Shown: positions 12,290-24,898 of the stretch, one piece after another
Layout of the letters: each line of letters starts with the position of its first letter
Numbering within the stretch: position 1 is the stretch's first letter
DNA from: Orthonyx spaldingii
Lineage: Eukaryota > Chordata > Aves > Passeriformes > Orthonychidae
NCBI GenBank assembly: GCA_013397795.1
Contig: VZTJ01005670.1
Span: 1,866,229 to 1,930,228 of the forward strand
DNA length: 64,000 bases
Reading direction: 5' to 3'
Position numbers and translations under genes: made by a program
The notes under the pieces: generated by a model
The model's input: the letters and a program-made list of their open reading frames with translations, nothing else
The model's database searches: none
Told to the model about the DNA's origin: nothing

Positions 12290-14913
12290 GACCTTGCCTT
12301 AATGTATACTCAGGAGTTAAGAGGGAAGTGAAAATTAGTCTTTCAGTAAAGGGAAATGGCTAAACGGTTTTAGCTGAAACCTGCTAAAAATCGTTTGCCC
12401 CTGGGCTGCCACAAAGTGGGAAAATATAACCAGAGAAGGAGAATGTTTCAAGAAGTTATCTGAATGAAAGAAACAGAAAGTTATAACGGCACTCCCGACT
12501 TAACCTTATGAGCTACTGCTACTGGAGCTTACTACAATATTGTATCTTATCTGACCCAAATCCTAAGCCAAATAGTTTTGTTCTCTGTTCCTTTATATTT
12601 TGCTGCTGGCTACAGATAAAACTGAGCATGTTTCCTTCAAAGAATATTAGTGTCTAGATACCAATTGTTCACCCACTCATAGATACAAAAGAAATAGTGA
12701 AGGGTATTTGCTTCAATATAATGACTTCATTAAAGAAATGGAACACAAGTAGCTCAGTATTGTAGAAACAAAGAGAGTTTTCATAAGCTGAAGAACAGGA
12801 GGATAGGGATGACTATTCCACTTTCATGGAACAAAAACGGTGATCCTTTGATAAACAGCACCACAAAACAAAGCTGGGTCTTATTAAAATACATCTTGTC
12901 TCTGTAATTTTGTAAAAGATGGTGTAAATCTTTGGAGCTATTTTGCTTATATCCTTCAAAATAAAAGGACTCTTAATTTATAATTTATAAGCATACCCAC
13001 TCCAGTGAGTGTTCCTGCAGGCTAGTCTGACTACCTTAGCAACGACCAGAGAATGCTAAGCAGAAACAGCAGTGACCCTTCTGGACTCAAAAAGGGGTTT
13101 TTTCATATCACTTGATAATTTTTTTTGAGTCTTTGGGTTGTTAAGTCCCTTGTCCTCTGCTGCACAGGATGTTAGCTGGTCATCTCCACACTGTTGTAAA
13201 GATGAAAAGAGTGGAGATAACACCTCGACATCTTCACTGCTCCATGCTGACAGGGCACAGGCAGCCTGCATCGATCGCCACGTCTAACTGGTAATACGAA
13301 TGTAAACTCAGCCTTGTGCTGCTTTCCATCAAAGCAATGCAACTCAAGCTTTCCTTCTGCACAGGCCTACATTCATTTCTCCAGTTGTCAATATGTCCTG
13401 ATAGAGCTTTTAGAGGCTTATCAATATTTAACTGCACTTCTATTGACTCAGCAATTACATGGTAATTGATTTAAGATTGATTATCATCATGTTAACGTTT
13501 TAATGGTCAAAGAGTAATATAACTAACTGAACATGATATTATTTTAGGCTTTTATTACCTTTGTCCATGTGTATTATTGTTTCTTGTCACCAGATTTTAA
13601 GTTTTACTTAATGTTTTATTGTTCACCAAAAAGAACTGAGAATATTGTTTATAGATCTATTCTTTGCCAGAATTAATTCCTGTTTTTACATTATAATGTT
13701 TTTATTATAATTAAAACATTCAAGTGGATCTCTTCAGAATATCTTGTTACTAGTTAAAACATATGAAAAGTGTGAGTACTGGCAAAAAATCAATTAATCC
13801 CCTGTGCCACACATGAGGCAGTTAGCTGAAGGATAAGGCAACTAAGTTATTTTATCAACTGCAGTGCTGTATCCAAGAGCTTGGTTTGATGAATGATGCT
13901 TTTCATTAATCAGTTTTATTGATTTCTTGCATGGAGAGCTCTGAGACATAGTTGGAACTACAGCAGGTTTGAGCTCTGCCAGCTGTGGAGATATAAATAT
14001 CAGCCAAGAAAAATATCCAAAAAATAAAACCAGGAATGTGGAAAGATGGAATTTTTTCCCAGTGCAAGAGTGATTAGTTCAGTCCTATTGGTACTGATAA
14101 CTCTTTGGTTCTCTTGGTACGTGAGGTGTAGTGAAGGTTGTGTGACCTGTTGTGTACAAGAGCAGAGGGACAGGAGGACAGGACCAGGCTGGGATTTTAC
14201 CCATTCGACAGGAGACAAAATCACAAATACAGGGCTAGTTTATTTGATTTTTTTCAACATCTATCTAAATAAATAGAAGTACAACAGAAAAATGAGAAGA
14301 GAAATTAAATTGCAGATGTTCACAGACTGTCACTACAAACCACTTTCCACCCAGTCTTTTCTGAGATGATCAGAGATTAATTTAAGAAAATCTACCACTG
14401 TATTTTTAGCTGTCTTTTGTCATGACTTACCTCGCTGGGGCACTTTCCAAGAACTCACTTCTGAAGTTTTTCTGAAGATACAGAGGCCACTTGCTCTCAC
14501 AAATAGACCTTGGGAGACTGAGTGTTAGATCTGGGCCTTAATCAAAGGGAAGAAAGCATAAAGGAATCTTCAAAGGATACCTCGCTATGCAAACGAAGAG
14601 GTCTGTGAGCTATTTCATTGCAGAGCCGACTTTTTCACTGGTAACAACTGAAAAATGGTATTTTCTGCAATGAAGGGGACAGGTTTGAAGTTTCTGAAAG
14701 TTTGCGAATCCTACTTTAAAAAACTATCAGAAAACTGCCACTTCCTGGGCTGCTACATCAAAGATGGCAAACCTTGCTCTCCAGCACGATCGTTGTAGGG
14801 TTTGGTCAGACCTGTGACTGTTTATGGTACATATATTTGTGACTTCTTTTCCTGTTCCTTATTGAAAGTTTTGTAACTTTCAGGCATAAGCAATCCTGCA
14901 GATTGCTCTTCTT
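12290..14913. other. unique non-coding DNA, no gene seen
   Basis: AT-rich sequence, densely stopped in all frames. Around 13440-13740 it is especially rich in T and A. No repeat family, gene or RNA was recognised. Confidence 0.65.
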
Positions 14914-15160
14914 ACAGAATCGTGGAATTGTTGGGGTTGGAGGGACCTCTGGGGATCATCCAGTCCAGCCCCCCTGCCAAAGTGGGGTCACCTGGAGCAG
15001 GTGACACAGGAACACATTCAAGTGTGTTTGGAAGACCTCCAGACAGAGAGACTCCATGATCTCCCTGGGCAGCCGTTCCAGTGCCCTGCCACCCTCAGTG
15101 GAAAGAAGTTCTTCCTCATGTTGAGGTGAATCTTCTTGTGTTTTAGTTTATGACCATGAC
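14914..15160 (-). mobile_element. CR1 LINE 3' end, reverse orientation
   Basis: Read on the plus strand this is the reverse complement of a CR1 3' end. It begins ACAGAATCGTGGAATTGTTG, continues with GTTGGAGGGACCTCTGGGGA, CATCCAGTCCAGCCCCCCTG, TCACCTGGAGCAGGTGACAC, CATGATCTCCCTGGGCAGCC and GTTCCAGTGCCCTGCCACCC, and then AAGAAGTTCTTCCTCATGTT. The terminal repeats are reduced to one ACAGAATC unit. The copy is truncated near TTTATGACCATGAC. Its sequence belongs to a different CR1 subfamily from the copy at 9.8-10.4 kb. No coding capacity remains. Confidence 0.95.
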
Positions 15161-18100
15161 AACTAGTCAGAGTTTTATTTTATCAATGTTAGAAGGAATG
15201 GAAACTCTTTTAATGAAAAGGAATTTTACGTGTATTCCCTTTTTTTTTCTCTCCTTCCTGTCAGCTATTCCCTCCTTCTTCCCAAAGCTGAGGTTCAATT
15301 TGATTTAGTATTTAGGGTGGCATGGGCAAAAATAAAATAGAAGGAAATAATTTAATATTAATACAGGTAGTTTATTTGACATGTAGCATGAAAAACAAAT
15401 CATCAGAGCCTTCACTAAATACTAAGATTGCTTCTGTTGTGTACAAAGATTCCTCAAGATACGCAGTTTCAACATACCCATCTTGTAGTGGCATTTCAGA
15501 ACAGCAGCTCAGACTAAGCATGGTGATTAATGTTTGCCATAATAGACACTAATATGGCAAACGTGGCTTCAGGATTCCTACTGCCGTGTACAGTGTCCAG
15601 CATGAAAGATTTTATATGTTAACTTCTCATCAGTCAATGAATGCCAGAACACACAGCCTCTGCCAGCTGTGGAATGGGATCTGATCCAAAACAATCTGGT
15701 GGTCTTTGTGATCTTGCCCAGGTTTATATTAAGAACTGTAATACTGTATCTTAATTTGAGCCAAATGGCAAAATACCATCGTTATCAAATAATCTGAGAG
15801 GTTGCATGAGTGCAGGAAATCTTGAAAGGCAACAATAAGCTTTCTTGAAGGGTCCAGGGAATTGTTCCTGAAGATTTGATAAATCTATTTTTTTCAAAGA
15901 TATTGGTTGAATCACTCTAGAAAGAGCCTCGTACTAAGGGTGTATTTTGTAAAAAAGAAAAAACAAACCATAGATATTTTTGTACTTAAAAATGGTCCTC
16001 TTTCACCAGAAATAATCACTGTCAAGAAGCTGGTTTTGAAATGAATTTCGTTTCTGTCTTGCATCTAGACAGATATTAGATGTGCATAAATACCTAGGAA
16101 ACATTGTTGTTCTGATCTTGTTGCAATTTTCAGTTATTTTGCACAGTTTGTACATGACTAAACCAGGCCTGGGCCTGCAGTGGATCATTTGACTTCCCTC
16201 ATTCCCTGGAAGTAAATTAGGAGAGCCAGAAGAAGTCAGCATGCTGCCTCAGAAAAAGTGGGGATTTCTGTATTCAGGATTCCTATGCATTCAGTCAGTT
16301 TGGATAAGGAATATCAGGTGATTCCCGCTCAGTCAGACTACTGATGGTGAAATAAATAATATATTTTAAAAGGACAAGCCAGTCCACATGTCTACACTTA
16401 ATTTTAGAGCTTCATGCTTTATTTAAAATTCTTATACATAGGTAGAAAATACTGAATTTCATATTAAATACTTCATTTTATGTAAAATATAATGGTAGAG
16501 GGAAAATCTCAAACAAACACACTGTCTGTAAAAGAAAAAGAAAATAAATTAAGTCAAAACCTGACATGACAGAGTTGTAACACAATTCTTAAAGTCTCCT
16601 TTTCTAACTGTACTTCATGAAACTGAGGAGCTGAATTGTTAGAGCCATTGGGTGCCACAGTTTTATTTGAAAGTAGAAGAGGCTGCAGCTGCCTCAAATT
16701 CCTCAAAACTATGTCTGAGACACCACAAAATATATATCTGGGGTAACTTGTCCCTGAGAAAAAACTGGTGCTTAAGTTCTGGATCCTTGCTTGCAGTATG
16801 CATCTAGAGCCTCTTTGCTTCTCCCTTGGCACCCACAACAGGCCTCAAGAAATGCATTTGATTTATTTTTTTACTTCTGTGCTTATTTGTTCCTCATGAG
16901 CTTTGGGTGAAATTTAGATGTAGCTGTGCTCTCCCTGGCTGCCATTCAGAGCCCAAAAGAAGCATCCTGAGCTACCACACTTCTCGTTGTCTTCTCTCAG
17001 ACATCTGCACAGCCCAGGCAGGGATTCTGTTCAGCCTTTGATCTCCTTCTTCTTGTGCTGCCTCTTCCCACCTTTGTGCAAAATCTAGGTGGATTCCTAA
17101 ATGGATTCTGTGATTATTAGCTGCTGCCAGAGACGGCAATAATATTTAATACTTCCCTTTCATGAAGGGTTTTCATGAGGTTAGTGTTTGAACTAATAAA
17201 ATTCTGATACATGATACATCTCTCATGGCTACAATTCAGCACATTATATTTTTTTTTTAAACAATCAGTGATTTGATTCTATTTAGCTTCTTTAGAAAAA
17301 CTTTTTAAACTAAAAAAAAAAAAATCCTTTAAATATAAAGGTAGCACTGCAAAAAGGTTGTCTGTTCATTTTGGTTAAAAGAAACTTGGGCCTGCAGCTG
17401 TGTCAGACTGAGTCTTATAGATGATACTTATTATAATGTGGCTCTGTGGAGATATTAGTATTCAAAAAGCTCAAGAGAGAAGGCAGTAAGGGCAGGACTG
17501 AACTTTTACAATGCCTTTTCTACTTTGGTTTCCTCTCTTTTGGGCCAATATTAAAAGAAGAAGCAAAACCACTCAGATATCATTTATTATATGTCAGCAT
17601 TTCCTGGCTCCAAATGCAGCCCAAACCCAATTCCTTCACTTCTGTGTAACAGAAGGTTCAGAATCAGTTGTTTTGCATGACAAATTACATTGTTACAGCC
17701 ACTCTTGTAATTAGTATGTTATGTTAGATTTAGGGGGAAAAAAATCTACAAAAGATTAATTGCAGTCTGTTAAAATTCTAAATTCATCATCACTGGAAAT
17801 TTTTGTCGTTTTATGCCAGAGTGCAAGAATTCCAATGCATTCATGAAATGAATCTAGGATGTGCTAATCTGCCATGCCAACCTCATTCAAACTTGAGGGC
17901 CCAAATGTATTATAAAGCATAATTACTCCAGAGCTAAAATCTTAAGCAAGGCTTTGAGGGCAGTGTCTGTGAAACACAAATTGAAACTGCCACGGTTCAT
18001 GTACAAACAGAGAACTTAATCTAGTAGAACCCATAAAAGCAAGACCTTCTTAAATTGCCCCAGGTATCAAAACATAAGAACTGTTAGTAGAATGTCCATA

Positions 18101-18721
18101 TTTCATAATGGTTTGAACACTGCTCATTTTAAAATGGATTTAAAGACCTCCAAAGCAGCGAAGATTTCCATATGTTTTAAATTAAGCATTTTGATGTCTT
18201 TTATATTGGTCAGCAATTGCCACAGTAGAATTATATTTTTAACATAATTATGTCTGCAAACATGCAGTATTTATGTAGATTATTATGAGTCTGCATATCT
18301 CTTTTCTTTTTCCTGTTAAGTTCAGTTGTATCATAGAATATAAAAGATTTTTAATAATGTATTGTCAGTCACTGAAGCATCATAGAAGAGGAGATGGTCT
18401 TTTTTCATTAGCCTGTTTCAGGATAGCAGTGTAACTGCTGAGAATACCATTCAGAGCCATTTAAATCAGTACATCATTTCTTTCTTTAAGGTAATCATAG
18501 AAGCCTTCTTTCAAAAAGTAACCTGATGAAGAAAAGTGGGGTCAAAGCTGACAAAAACAAATTGTTCTTCACTACTGAAAATCCCATTTGGTAATGAAAA
18601 GTTCAGTTCAAACCAGGATTTCTGTTCTGATCTTTGAGAAACTTCTATCGGCTTAGTACAAGTGAACAGAAGTAAAGTACAAAAAAAACCTCTTCTGCCC
18701 TTCTTGTCTGACTCCACCATG
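15161..18721. other. unique non-coding DNA, no gene seen
   Basis: AT-rich sequence with only short, unconvincing frames. A run of A occurs near 17311-17325. No repeat family or RNA gene was recognised. Confidence 0.65.
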
Positions 18722-18822
18722 CAAAAAAACCACAAAAACAAACAAACAAACAAAAAAAACCAACAAAAACAAAAAACCCCCCCAAAAAATTTAAAAAGTC
18801 CCAAAATAAAATAAAACAAAAT
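18722..18822 (+). repeat. A-rich low-complexity tract
   Basis: The tract is almost only A and C, with (CAAA)n and (CAAAA)n runs, a C7-8 patch near 18777-18783 and then AAAATAAAAT-type sequence. It could be the decayed tail of an old retrocopy, but the upstream 200 bases match nothing I know and I see no flanking target duplication. The Phe-rich minus-strand frames over it are artefacts of composition. Confidence 0.85.
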
Positions 18823-21299
18823 AGGCAGCAGAAAATCCCTGGCACTAACACGTCTTTACTTTTCCATAATATCCATAGCTTAATTTATCCTAAAATTATT
18901 ATGGCTTGATGATCAGCTAACTAGGAACACTCATCATAATTTTCACCGGCTGTTTGCAAAACATTACATCTGGGTAATTTAATGCAAGTTACTTTTGTGA
19001 ACATTTGCTCAAAATAAAACACACAGACAACATAAGCAGATGAGACATCTCATTGCGTGATAGCACTGGAAGGGACACTTTGTATCTGACTATGTAACTG
19101 CTTATAGGAACAAACCAAAATCACAGGAAATGCATAATCGAGGGCCCTAATGTGCAAAAACATGTTATCTTTTTTTCTGTATAAATTGTTCTCTCTCAGT
19201 AAACCTTTCCCCACATTTTTCCCTGCTGGGATAGATGATGGTTGAAGCATTTCCTTCTATTTCACATGTATAAAATTACATGATGGGTCATTTTTTTTCT
19301 AAGCTTAAGTTTACTGTTAGTGTTTACCCTGTGTGACTCATGACCTAATGGGCCTTATGTGCACTTAAGAAAGGAGTGGGAAGTATTAAATGTCCTGAAA
19401 TCATTAGAACGGCTTTGCTATTTGTTTCAGTGTAGATGCTGTCCAGTCATCTAATAACGACAAACATTTTAGTGATGAAAGGGCTGAAAAATGGGGATCT
19501 CTTTGCCATTGACCAGGGAGTGACTCACATCCAGGATAATACCCCAGAAAGCATTTTGATATCTTGTTTTCATAGCTGACCACAACCATTACAGCTCAGT
19601 ATTTCTTTCCTTCTAATGCTATTCCTTCTAACTCAGTTCTGGATCAAAATTTATTTCTCCAACTCTGTCTTCCCTGATATCCTGAACCCCTTCTCTACCA
19701 CTCTAATTGATAATTCACAGAGCCCCTATTCTCACTTTGGAAGAAAAACAACATTCCTTGCTGGTATTCACGTTCCATTTGCCGCTCTAAAGTCTGTGTT
19801 CCCATCACAAGGCTAAAGTTGCCCAAGGGACAGCTTCTAGACACAAGGCTCCTCTGTAAGCTGGTGGTGACTAGAGAGGGACAGAAAGGGAAAAAAGTGA
19901 GGCCAGTAATATCATAAAGAGGTAAGGGAATACTGAGAGAAGGCAGAGAAAGGAGAAATGAAAAAGAGTGATTACTGGGCAAAAGCTGTAAAGGAAGAGG
20001 GGTCAAAAAGGTGAGGGAGATGGTGAGGAGAGAAACTAGATTTTTTTTTTTAATGTATAAAATAAAAAAGCATATTGAGTTGCAACTTTAAAATAAATGT
20101 TTATTAGCACTATTTATACAAATATGTCCAAAAATAAAAGGAGAACTCTTTGCAACAGGGACTATTTTTGGTACTGTAGAGTTCAAAACTAGCTGCAAGT
20201 GCTATAATATTAAACAAAATGAAAAAAGCAAAAAAAAATCACTGTTACTCAAACAGGATATAAGGGCATACTGAACGTTCATCATTTCTACACTGAGTTT
20301 ATTGTTCTGTAAATTTGGTTTTTATGTCTGTACAAAAATTTTTCCTGAAATTTTTGCTTTGCAAAATGAGGATTTGTTCAATTCAGGAGAAATAGATGCT
20401 GATAGATAGGAAACAGAGTTGGTAAACACAGATTCAAAAGTCTTGTGAAAGTTCTACTTAGAAACATCTTTTGATCACTGAAGTTTTTCTGCTCTGTCAG
20501 CATCATCCATAACTTTGGCTGTCTCTTCTACCCTAAAACAGCTGGCTAAATCATAAAAATAAATAATAGAGATACTGTCCAAAGGTTACTTTAATCATGG
20601 ATATAGACCCAACAATAAAATGAGAATGGAAAAGATTTCTTAGGAATATATTTATCACTTCAGGGTTTTCCTTCTCTCAGTAGCCAAAGGATTTGCTACA
20701 GGAAAGGGCATTCAGCAGACTACTCTGCCTTGGAGAGGCCATAACCAAAGCAGCCAAGAGCTGTGTTGATTCACATCTGTTTCCTGGCTACCTCAGAGGA
20801 GTGGATGTAGCTTTGTTTTCTATGATTATCTGAGGCTGCAGGAAAAAGAATAGATACAGTTCTCCTTCAAAGGCTAGTAAGAAATCAAACATTTTTTTCA
20901 AGCAAATTTGAAAGGCTGGTTCTGTCATCACTGTTCACTGACCCTTCTTTTCAAAGCTCTCTGCATTTGCCCTCCATTTTTGCCTTGTCTAAACACACCC
21001 CAGTGAAGTGAAACTGGTTCAAGGGAGCTAAAAGTCATGTATTATTTGCATTAATCTTTTGCATGAGAAAATCTTGACCAGCATAGGTTTAAAATGACCA
21101 CGTGGTTCTTTACATTTACAGAGAAAAAAAAATAAAAATGAAAGTGATGGAAAATAACTTGTAAATACATTTGACTCCAAACCTATTTAGTCTCTGAGTG
21201 GTTTTCTGTGATAGTCAATAGACACTCAAACTACCTTCCTAAAATTATGCCTTATTGCAAATGTTTTAATGTTTATACAGAAACTGACTCTACAAGTTA
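18823..21299. other. unique non-coding DNA, no gene seen
   Basis: AT-rich with a purine-rich patch near 19860-20040 (GGGAAAAAAGTGAGG-type sequence). No gene or repeat family was recognised. Confidence 0.65.
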
Positions 21300-21440
21300 G
21301 AAGAACTCAGTCCCCAGGTATTTATCCAGTGTTTGCATTGCTTCCCCAATGCTTATGATAAATAGTGCCTTTCCTAAAGCAGTGTTTATTTCCTTCAAGT
21401 ATTTGTAGGCAGCTGTCATGTACCCACTGAGTTTCTGCAT
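21300..21440 (-). mobile_element. ancient CR1 fragment, reverse orientation
   Basis: The core TCCTTCAAGTATTTGTAGGC followed by AGCTGTCATGTACCCACTGAG matches the reverse complement of an internal CR1 ORF2 region, normally of the form CTTCAAGTATTTATAGAC then a TATCATGTCCCC block then CTCAG. Sequence on either side is only loosely CR1-like, so the limits are guesses. The heavy divergence means an old insertion. Confidence 0.55.
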
Positions 21441-22993
21441 AGTTGATGTCCTGTGTGTGTATATTATCCTTCTAAACATTCTTCAAAAGTCAAATAACAC
21501 CATTTCCCTTTGCTGCTGTGTTTGGCAGTGTTTTTGTGTGCCTGATAGTGAACGTGATGTTCTCTGTGAGATCAGTCAGAGGCCGAGGGAGGTACCCCCT
21601 GCACAGAGACAGGAGCTGAAGGAGCAGTGCCTCCACCCAGCACTTTGAGAGGGGAGTAGCCAACAGAGGAAGACAGAGAAGACTGGCAAGACTGGTATGA
21701 TTTTTTTCTCTACTCACCAAAGAGAAATAGCACTTCAAACCTGGAATAGATAATTATGAACCCTTTTGTGGAAATGATCAGTAAATTAAGCTGTGATGTG
21801 CTCAGAAGAGACCAATGACAATAAATCTGCTCCTTTCCTTGAGCCCTTAATCCAAGCAATGAGAGCATTCAGCAGGCCTTCATTCAACAGGCCAGATTTC
21901 ACATTTCCCGCTATGGTTCCCTGAAGACAATATACAGGCAGTAGTACTGTTCCTAAATCCTTAGGGAATCTAACACTTGGAGTTAGCTGAAACTAGAGTA
22001 TGATTATACAAATCTTGTAAGAATAGACTTTAATTCTCTGGAAGAAAAAATGGACGTTCTTTAATTACTTTTGCTTGCTTTTCTTCACTTTAGATTTGCT
22101 ATAAATGGTGAATGGCAGATATGATAATGTTATCCTCCTTAGAAAATGATTGTTAGAATTGTGGAAGCAGGGATATGACTGCTCTTTTGAAATTCTGCCC
22201 TTAGGGTACAGAAAAATGTTGGGCTGACTCAGAAATTGTCAGTTTTAGTGTGTTTCATTTTATCTCAAAGGTGAATTCTTGTTAGATGGTAGGTTCAAGT
22301 ATAAGAGCTGAAAACCTGAGACTACAATATGTGAGCTACAGGTACAATCTAAAACTGAAGACAGAAGGAGAATACAAAAGTCTCAAGATGAGCCAAAATA
22401 ATTGCTAAAATTGACAGTTTAATAATAAGTAAAAAATAATTCAAGCGTGCATGAGTATGTCTGTGGGTTTTTATTGTTTCACTAATAAGAATAATAGTGG
22501 TCTAAACAGATGTCATAATGACTGAATTAATATGAGGAGAATTAATGCCACGTAGATTGAATATGGTGCAGAACACATCTTCTTTGCTGACACAGGAAGC
22601 ACAAGCTTTCCAGAACAGTAAATGTCCTTTATACGTGTCTGCTCGGGGGCTGACTGTGACTCATGGGATTGGGTTTAGCTGAATTAACTAAAACCCTGCA
22701 GCAAGCAGACAACAAAGTGCAGTAAAAAGTCGGCTAGGGTAGAATGAAACAAGAGTAGCACAGAGCAGTGTGGTGACCATGATGGGTAAAGGGATCGTTA
22801 CCACTATGAAAGCAACATAACAGCAAAACCACACTCCTCAGTGTGACAGAACTTCCCAACACAACGGGGCTCTGGGAGCAAACACCGGTTTGATTTGCCT
22901 CTTGGCTTGCCACAGAGCCCAGGTGTCCTGTTTGAAGGGGGTGTCCTGGTTCCCATTGGAAGCCACAGAAGCTCATGCTCTGACTGCACCGTG
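21441..22993. other. unique non-coding DNA, no gene seen
   Basis: No gene was recognised. Sequence at 21590-21650 and 22740-22990 is somewhat GC-richer and open in more than one frame, without protein-like character. It ends at the target-site duplication of the LTR that follows. Confidence 0.6.
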
Positions 22994-22999
22994 GTGCCT
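22994..22999 (+). repeat. target-site duplication, left copy
   Basis: GTGCCT directly precedes the LTR's TGT and is repeated exactly at 23262-23267, directly after its ACA. A 6-bp duplication fits integrases of class II (alpha/beta-type) retroviruses. Confidence 0.85.
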
Positions 23000-23112
23000 T
23001 GTAACAGCACAGAACTTTTTCTCATGGGAATCCTACTGAAAGTTTTAAAAATATAAGATAAGTTTCATGCTTATGAGAGTGGCTTTTGGAAAACAGGCGG
23101 TCAGAGTGTTGT

Positions 23113-23117
23113 CCAAT
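23113..23117 (+). promoter_or_regulatory. LTR CCAAT box
   Basis: CCAAT lies 60 bases upstream of the LTR's TATAAA, a usual spacing for a retroviral U3 promoter. The related LTR has CCAACCAG at the equivalent place. Confidence 0.65.
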
Positions 23118-23172
23118 CAGTCCCAGTGGGGGGGACGGGTTTCAACCAAGCCAAACAGCCGTCTCAGGTGGA

Positions 23173-23178
23173 TATAAA
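23173..23178 (+). promoter_or_regulatory. LTR TATA box
   Basis: TATAAA within GGATATAAATCGG marks the U3 core promoter. Transcription would be expected to start roughly 25-30 bases downstream, close to the poly(A) signal. Confidence 0.75.
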
Positions 23179-23192
23179 TCGGTGAAGAATTA

Positions 23193-23198
23193 AATAAA
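23193..23198 (+). terminator. LTR polyadenylation signal
   Basis: AATAAA lies 20 bases after the TATA start and 63 bases before the LTR end. Such close TATA and poly(A) signals imply a very short R region or a signal in U3. Confidence 0.75.
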
Positions 23199-23261
23199 CT
23201 CACTTAGCATTCTCTCAAGATTGCTGTGTTCCTTTGCTCTGCTTTCAGTCCAACAGCGACA

Positions 23262-23267
23262 GTGCCT
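23262..23267 (+). repeat. target-site duplication, right copy
   Basis: GTGCCT, identical to 22994-22999. Confidence 0.85.
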
Positions 23268-23308
23268 GGCTCTGTTTTTCCTTAATTTCAAAATACTTTT
23301 GGCAGCAA

Positions 23309-23347
23309 TTTTCTTTTTTTTCCTTTTTTTTTTTTTTTCTTGTTTTT
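23309..23347 (+). repeat. T-rich low-complexity tract
   Basis: Nearly pure T with a few C, just after the LTR. Lys-rich minus-strand frames over it are artefacts. Confidence 0.85.
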
Positions 23348-24870
23348 GGAGAAAATTAGAAAATGGCAGAACCATATGGAGCTGCACTCAGAGAATCATA
23401 AGTTCCCTGTTTGATGCTTCAGAGTGCCTTCTTTCATATTAATCTAGGACACAGTTTTTAAGAAAGTAGCAGAGTCTGTAATTTTATGTAGAATATTAAG
23501 ATAATTGCTTTCTATAGCTGCTTGCATTTTAAGTCAATTCACTGTCTAAAAAGCTACAATATATTTCCGTGTCATTTCTTTCAGCTACAACATTTTAAAA
23601 CACAAAAATTCCCTTTTTCAGCTCAGCGCTGAATGCACTGAGCAAGAATCTGCCAATTTCCTTTCATGTTTGATCTTTGCTTCCTTGATCATTTCCGTAA
23701 TCTCTATCACTTTGGCTGTCTGTGCCTCCACTTGTAGCATTAACCTTGATGTTTTGTAATAGATGCCTCACATGGCCTTTGCTCTTTCCTGTTCTCTCCC
23801 TTAATTTCCTTGGCTATCCACATAGTGGTTTTCTTCTTTTATAGCCTATTTATTTCCCAGTGTTATGTTCTTTCCTTGGACTCCCATTTAATTAAAGCTG
23901 TACTGTCAACTTGAAAATCACATTTCCATCTGAAAATGTTGTGTCTTCTCTTGTTACACGAAGCCCTTGAGATGACTCTGGCTAAAAGGCAGAGCAGACT
24001 GGGGGGGTGTGGGGTGTGTGCCTTGCCTTTTGTCGTTTCACGTAACTTGTGTAACATTCCAGCATTATTTTACTGTCTGGCCTTTCTGCTACCTTAGACA
24101 GTTCTGCCACTGGCTGTTTGCAGGAGGAGAGAAATAACCCTTTCAGCCTCCCCTCATTTCCCCTGTGGCCTTACAGGAATATGTGAGTCAAGATCAAGTC
24201 AGTACTGAATGAATTAAGGTGTATTACTCTGCTGCCCTGAAAGAAAATTAAACTCCAGACCTCTTGCTTCTCCAGTTGTTAGGGAAGGACCAGGATGTGT
24301 ATGGGTAATTCTGGGATGTGTTCATTGGTGCTTCTGAAAATACAGCTACCTCTGTTCTCTATTTTTCCCTGCTCTGTTATTGTGTACCAATCACAGAGCA
24401 AATATGGCCCTCTCAAACCAAATGTCAAATATAGAAAAGCTCTTTTCGTTCCTAAGTACCCTCCATTGGGAGAGAAATAACTCCTGCTGCATCAAAACTC
24501 TGTGTTCTGGGACAGTATTCACTTTTTAAATGTCTAATTTTAAGATCTCACCCAAAACAGTTTTATAAGAGTATTGTCATCCCTTACTTCAGCAGAGACA
24601 CTCACACTCTCATCATACAAAAGACATTGTGTTGCATACTTCAAACCCATTTGAAAATAGACACTGAAAATAGTAACAGTAGCCTCTATGAATTATGAAT
24701 ATGGAGATATTTATGCATTAGTATAAAAGAGAGAGATAAAATACAGAACAGAATTAGGAAACGTGGTGGTGATTTATATTTTTGAGTAAGTTATGGCCTT
24801 CATAATTTATGTGGTGGAAAGATTGACCACAGCAACACCATAATTGAGCCACCCAAGTTCACAAGGACTA
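23348..24870. other. unique non-coding DNA, no gene seen
   Basis: Pyrimidine-rich sequence at 23640-23860 hints at an old repeat, but I cannot match it to a family. A short G7 run lies near 24001. No gene was recognised. Confidence 0.55.
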
Positions 24871-24898
24871 CCTTTTTTTTCTTCTTTTCCTTTTTTTT
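24871..24898 (+). repeat. pyrimidine (T/C) tract
   Basis: T runs broken by single C residues, low complexity. Confidence 0.8.

Larger units (their letters stand above)
23000..23261 (+). mobile_element. solo LTR of an endogenous retrovirus, plus orientation
   Basis: The 262-bp element begins TGTAACAGCACAG and ends CAACAGCGACA, giving the TGT...ACA ends of an LTR, flanked on both sides by GTGCCT. Inside, in the order expected for U3-R-U5, are CCAAT (23113-23117), TATAAA (23173-23178) and AATAAA (23193-23198), leaving about 63 bases to the U5 end. No primer-binding site, gag, pol or env follows, because the duplication closes directly on the LTR, so this is a solo LTR left by recombination between two LTRs. 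It shares several blocks with the LTR at 30904-31151 in the same order. The 6-bp duplication and short length favour a class II (ERVK-like) origin. I assign no family name. Confidence 0.9.

Noticed and set aside
18511..18851. Phe-rich minus-strand ORFs of 68 and 102 codons resembling membrane proteins
   Set aside because: They are the reverse translation of an A-rich low-complexity tract, not a coding sequence.
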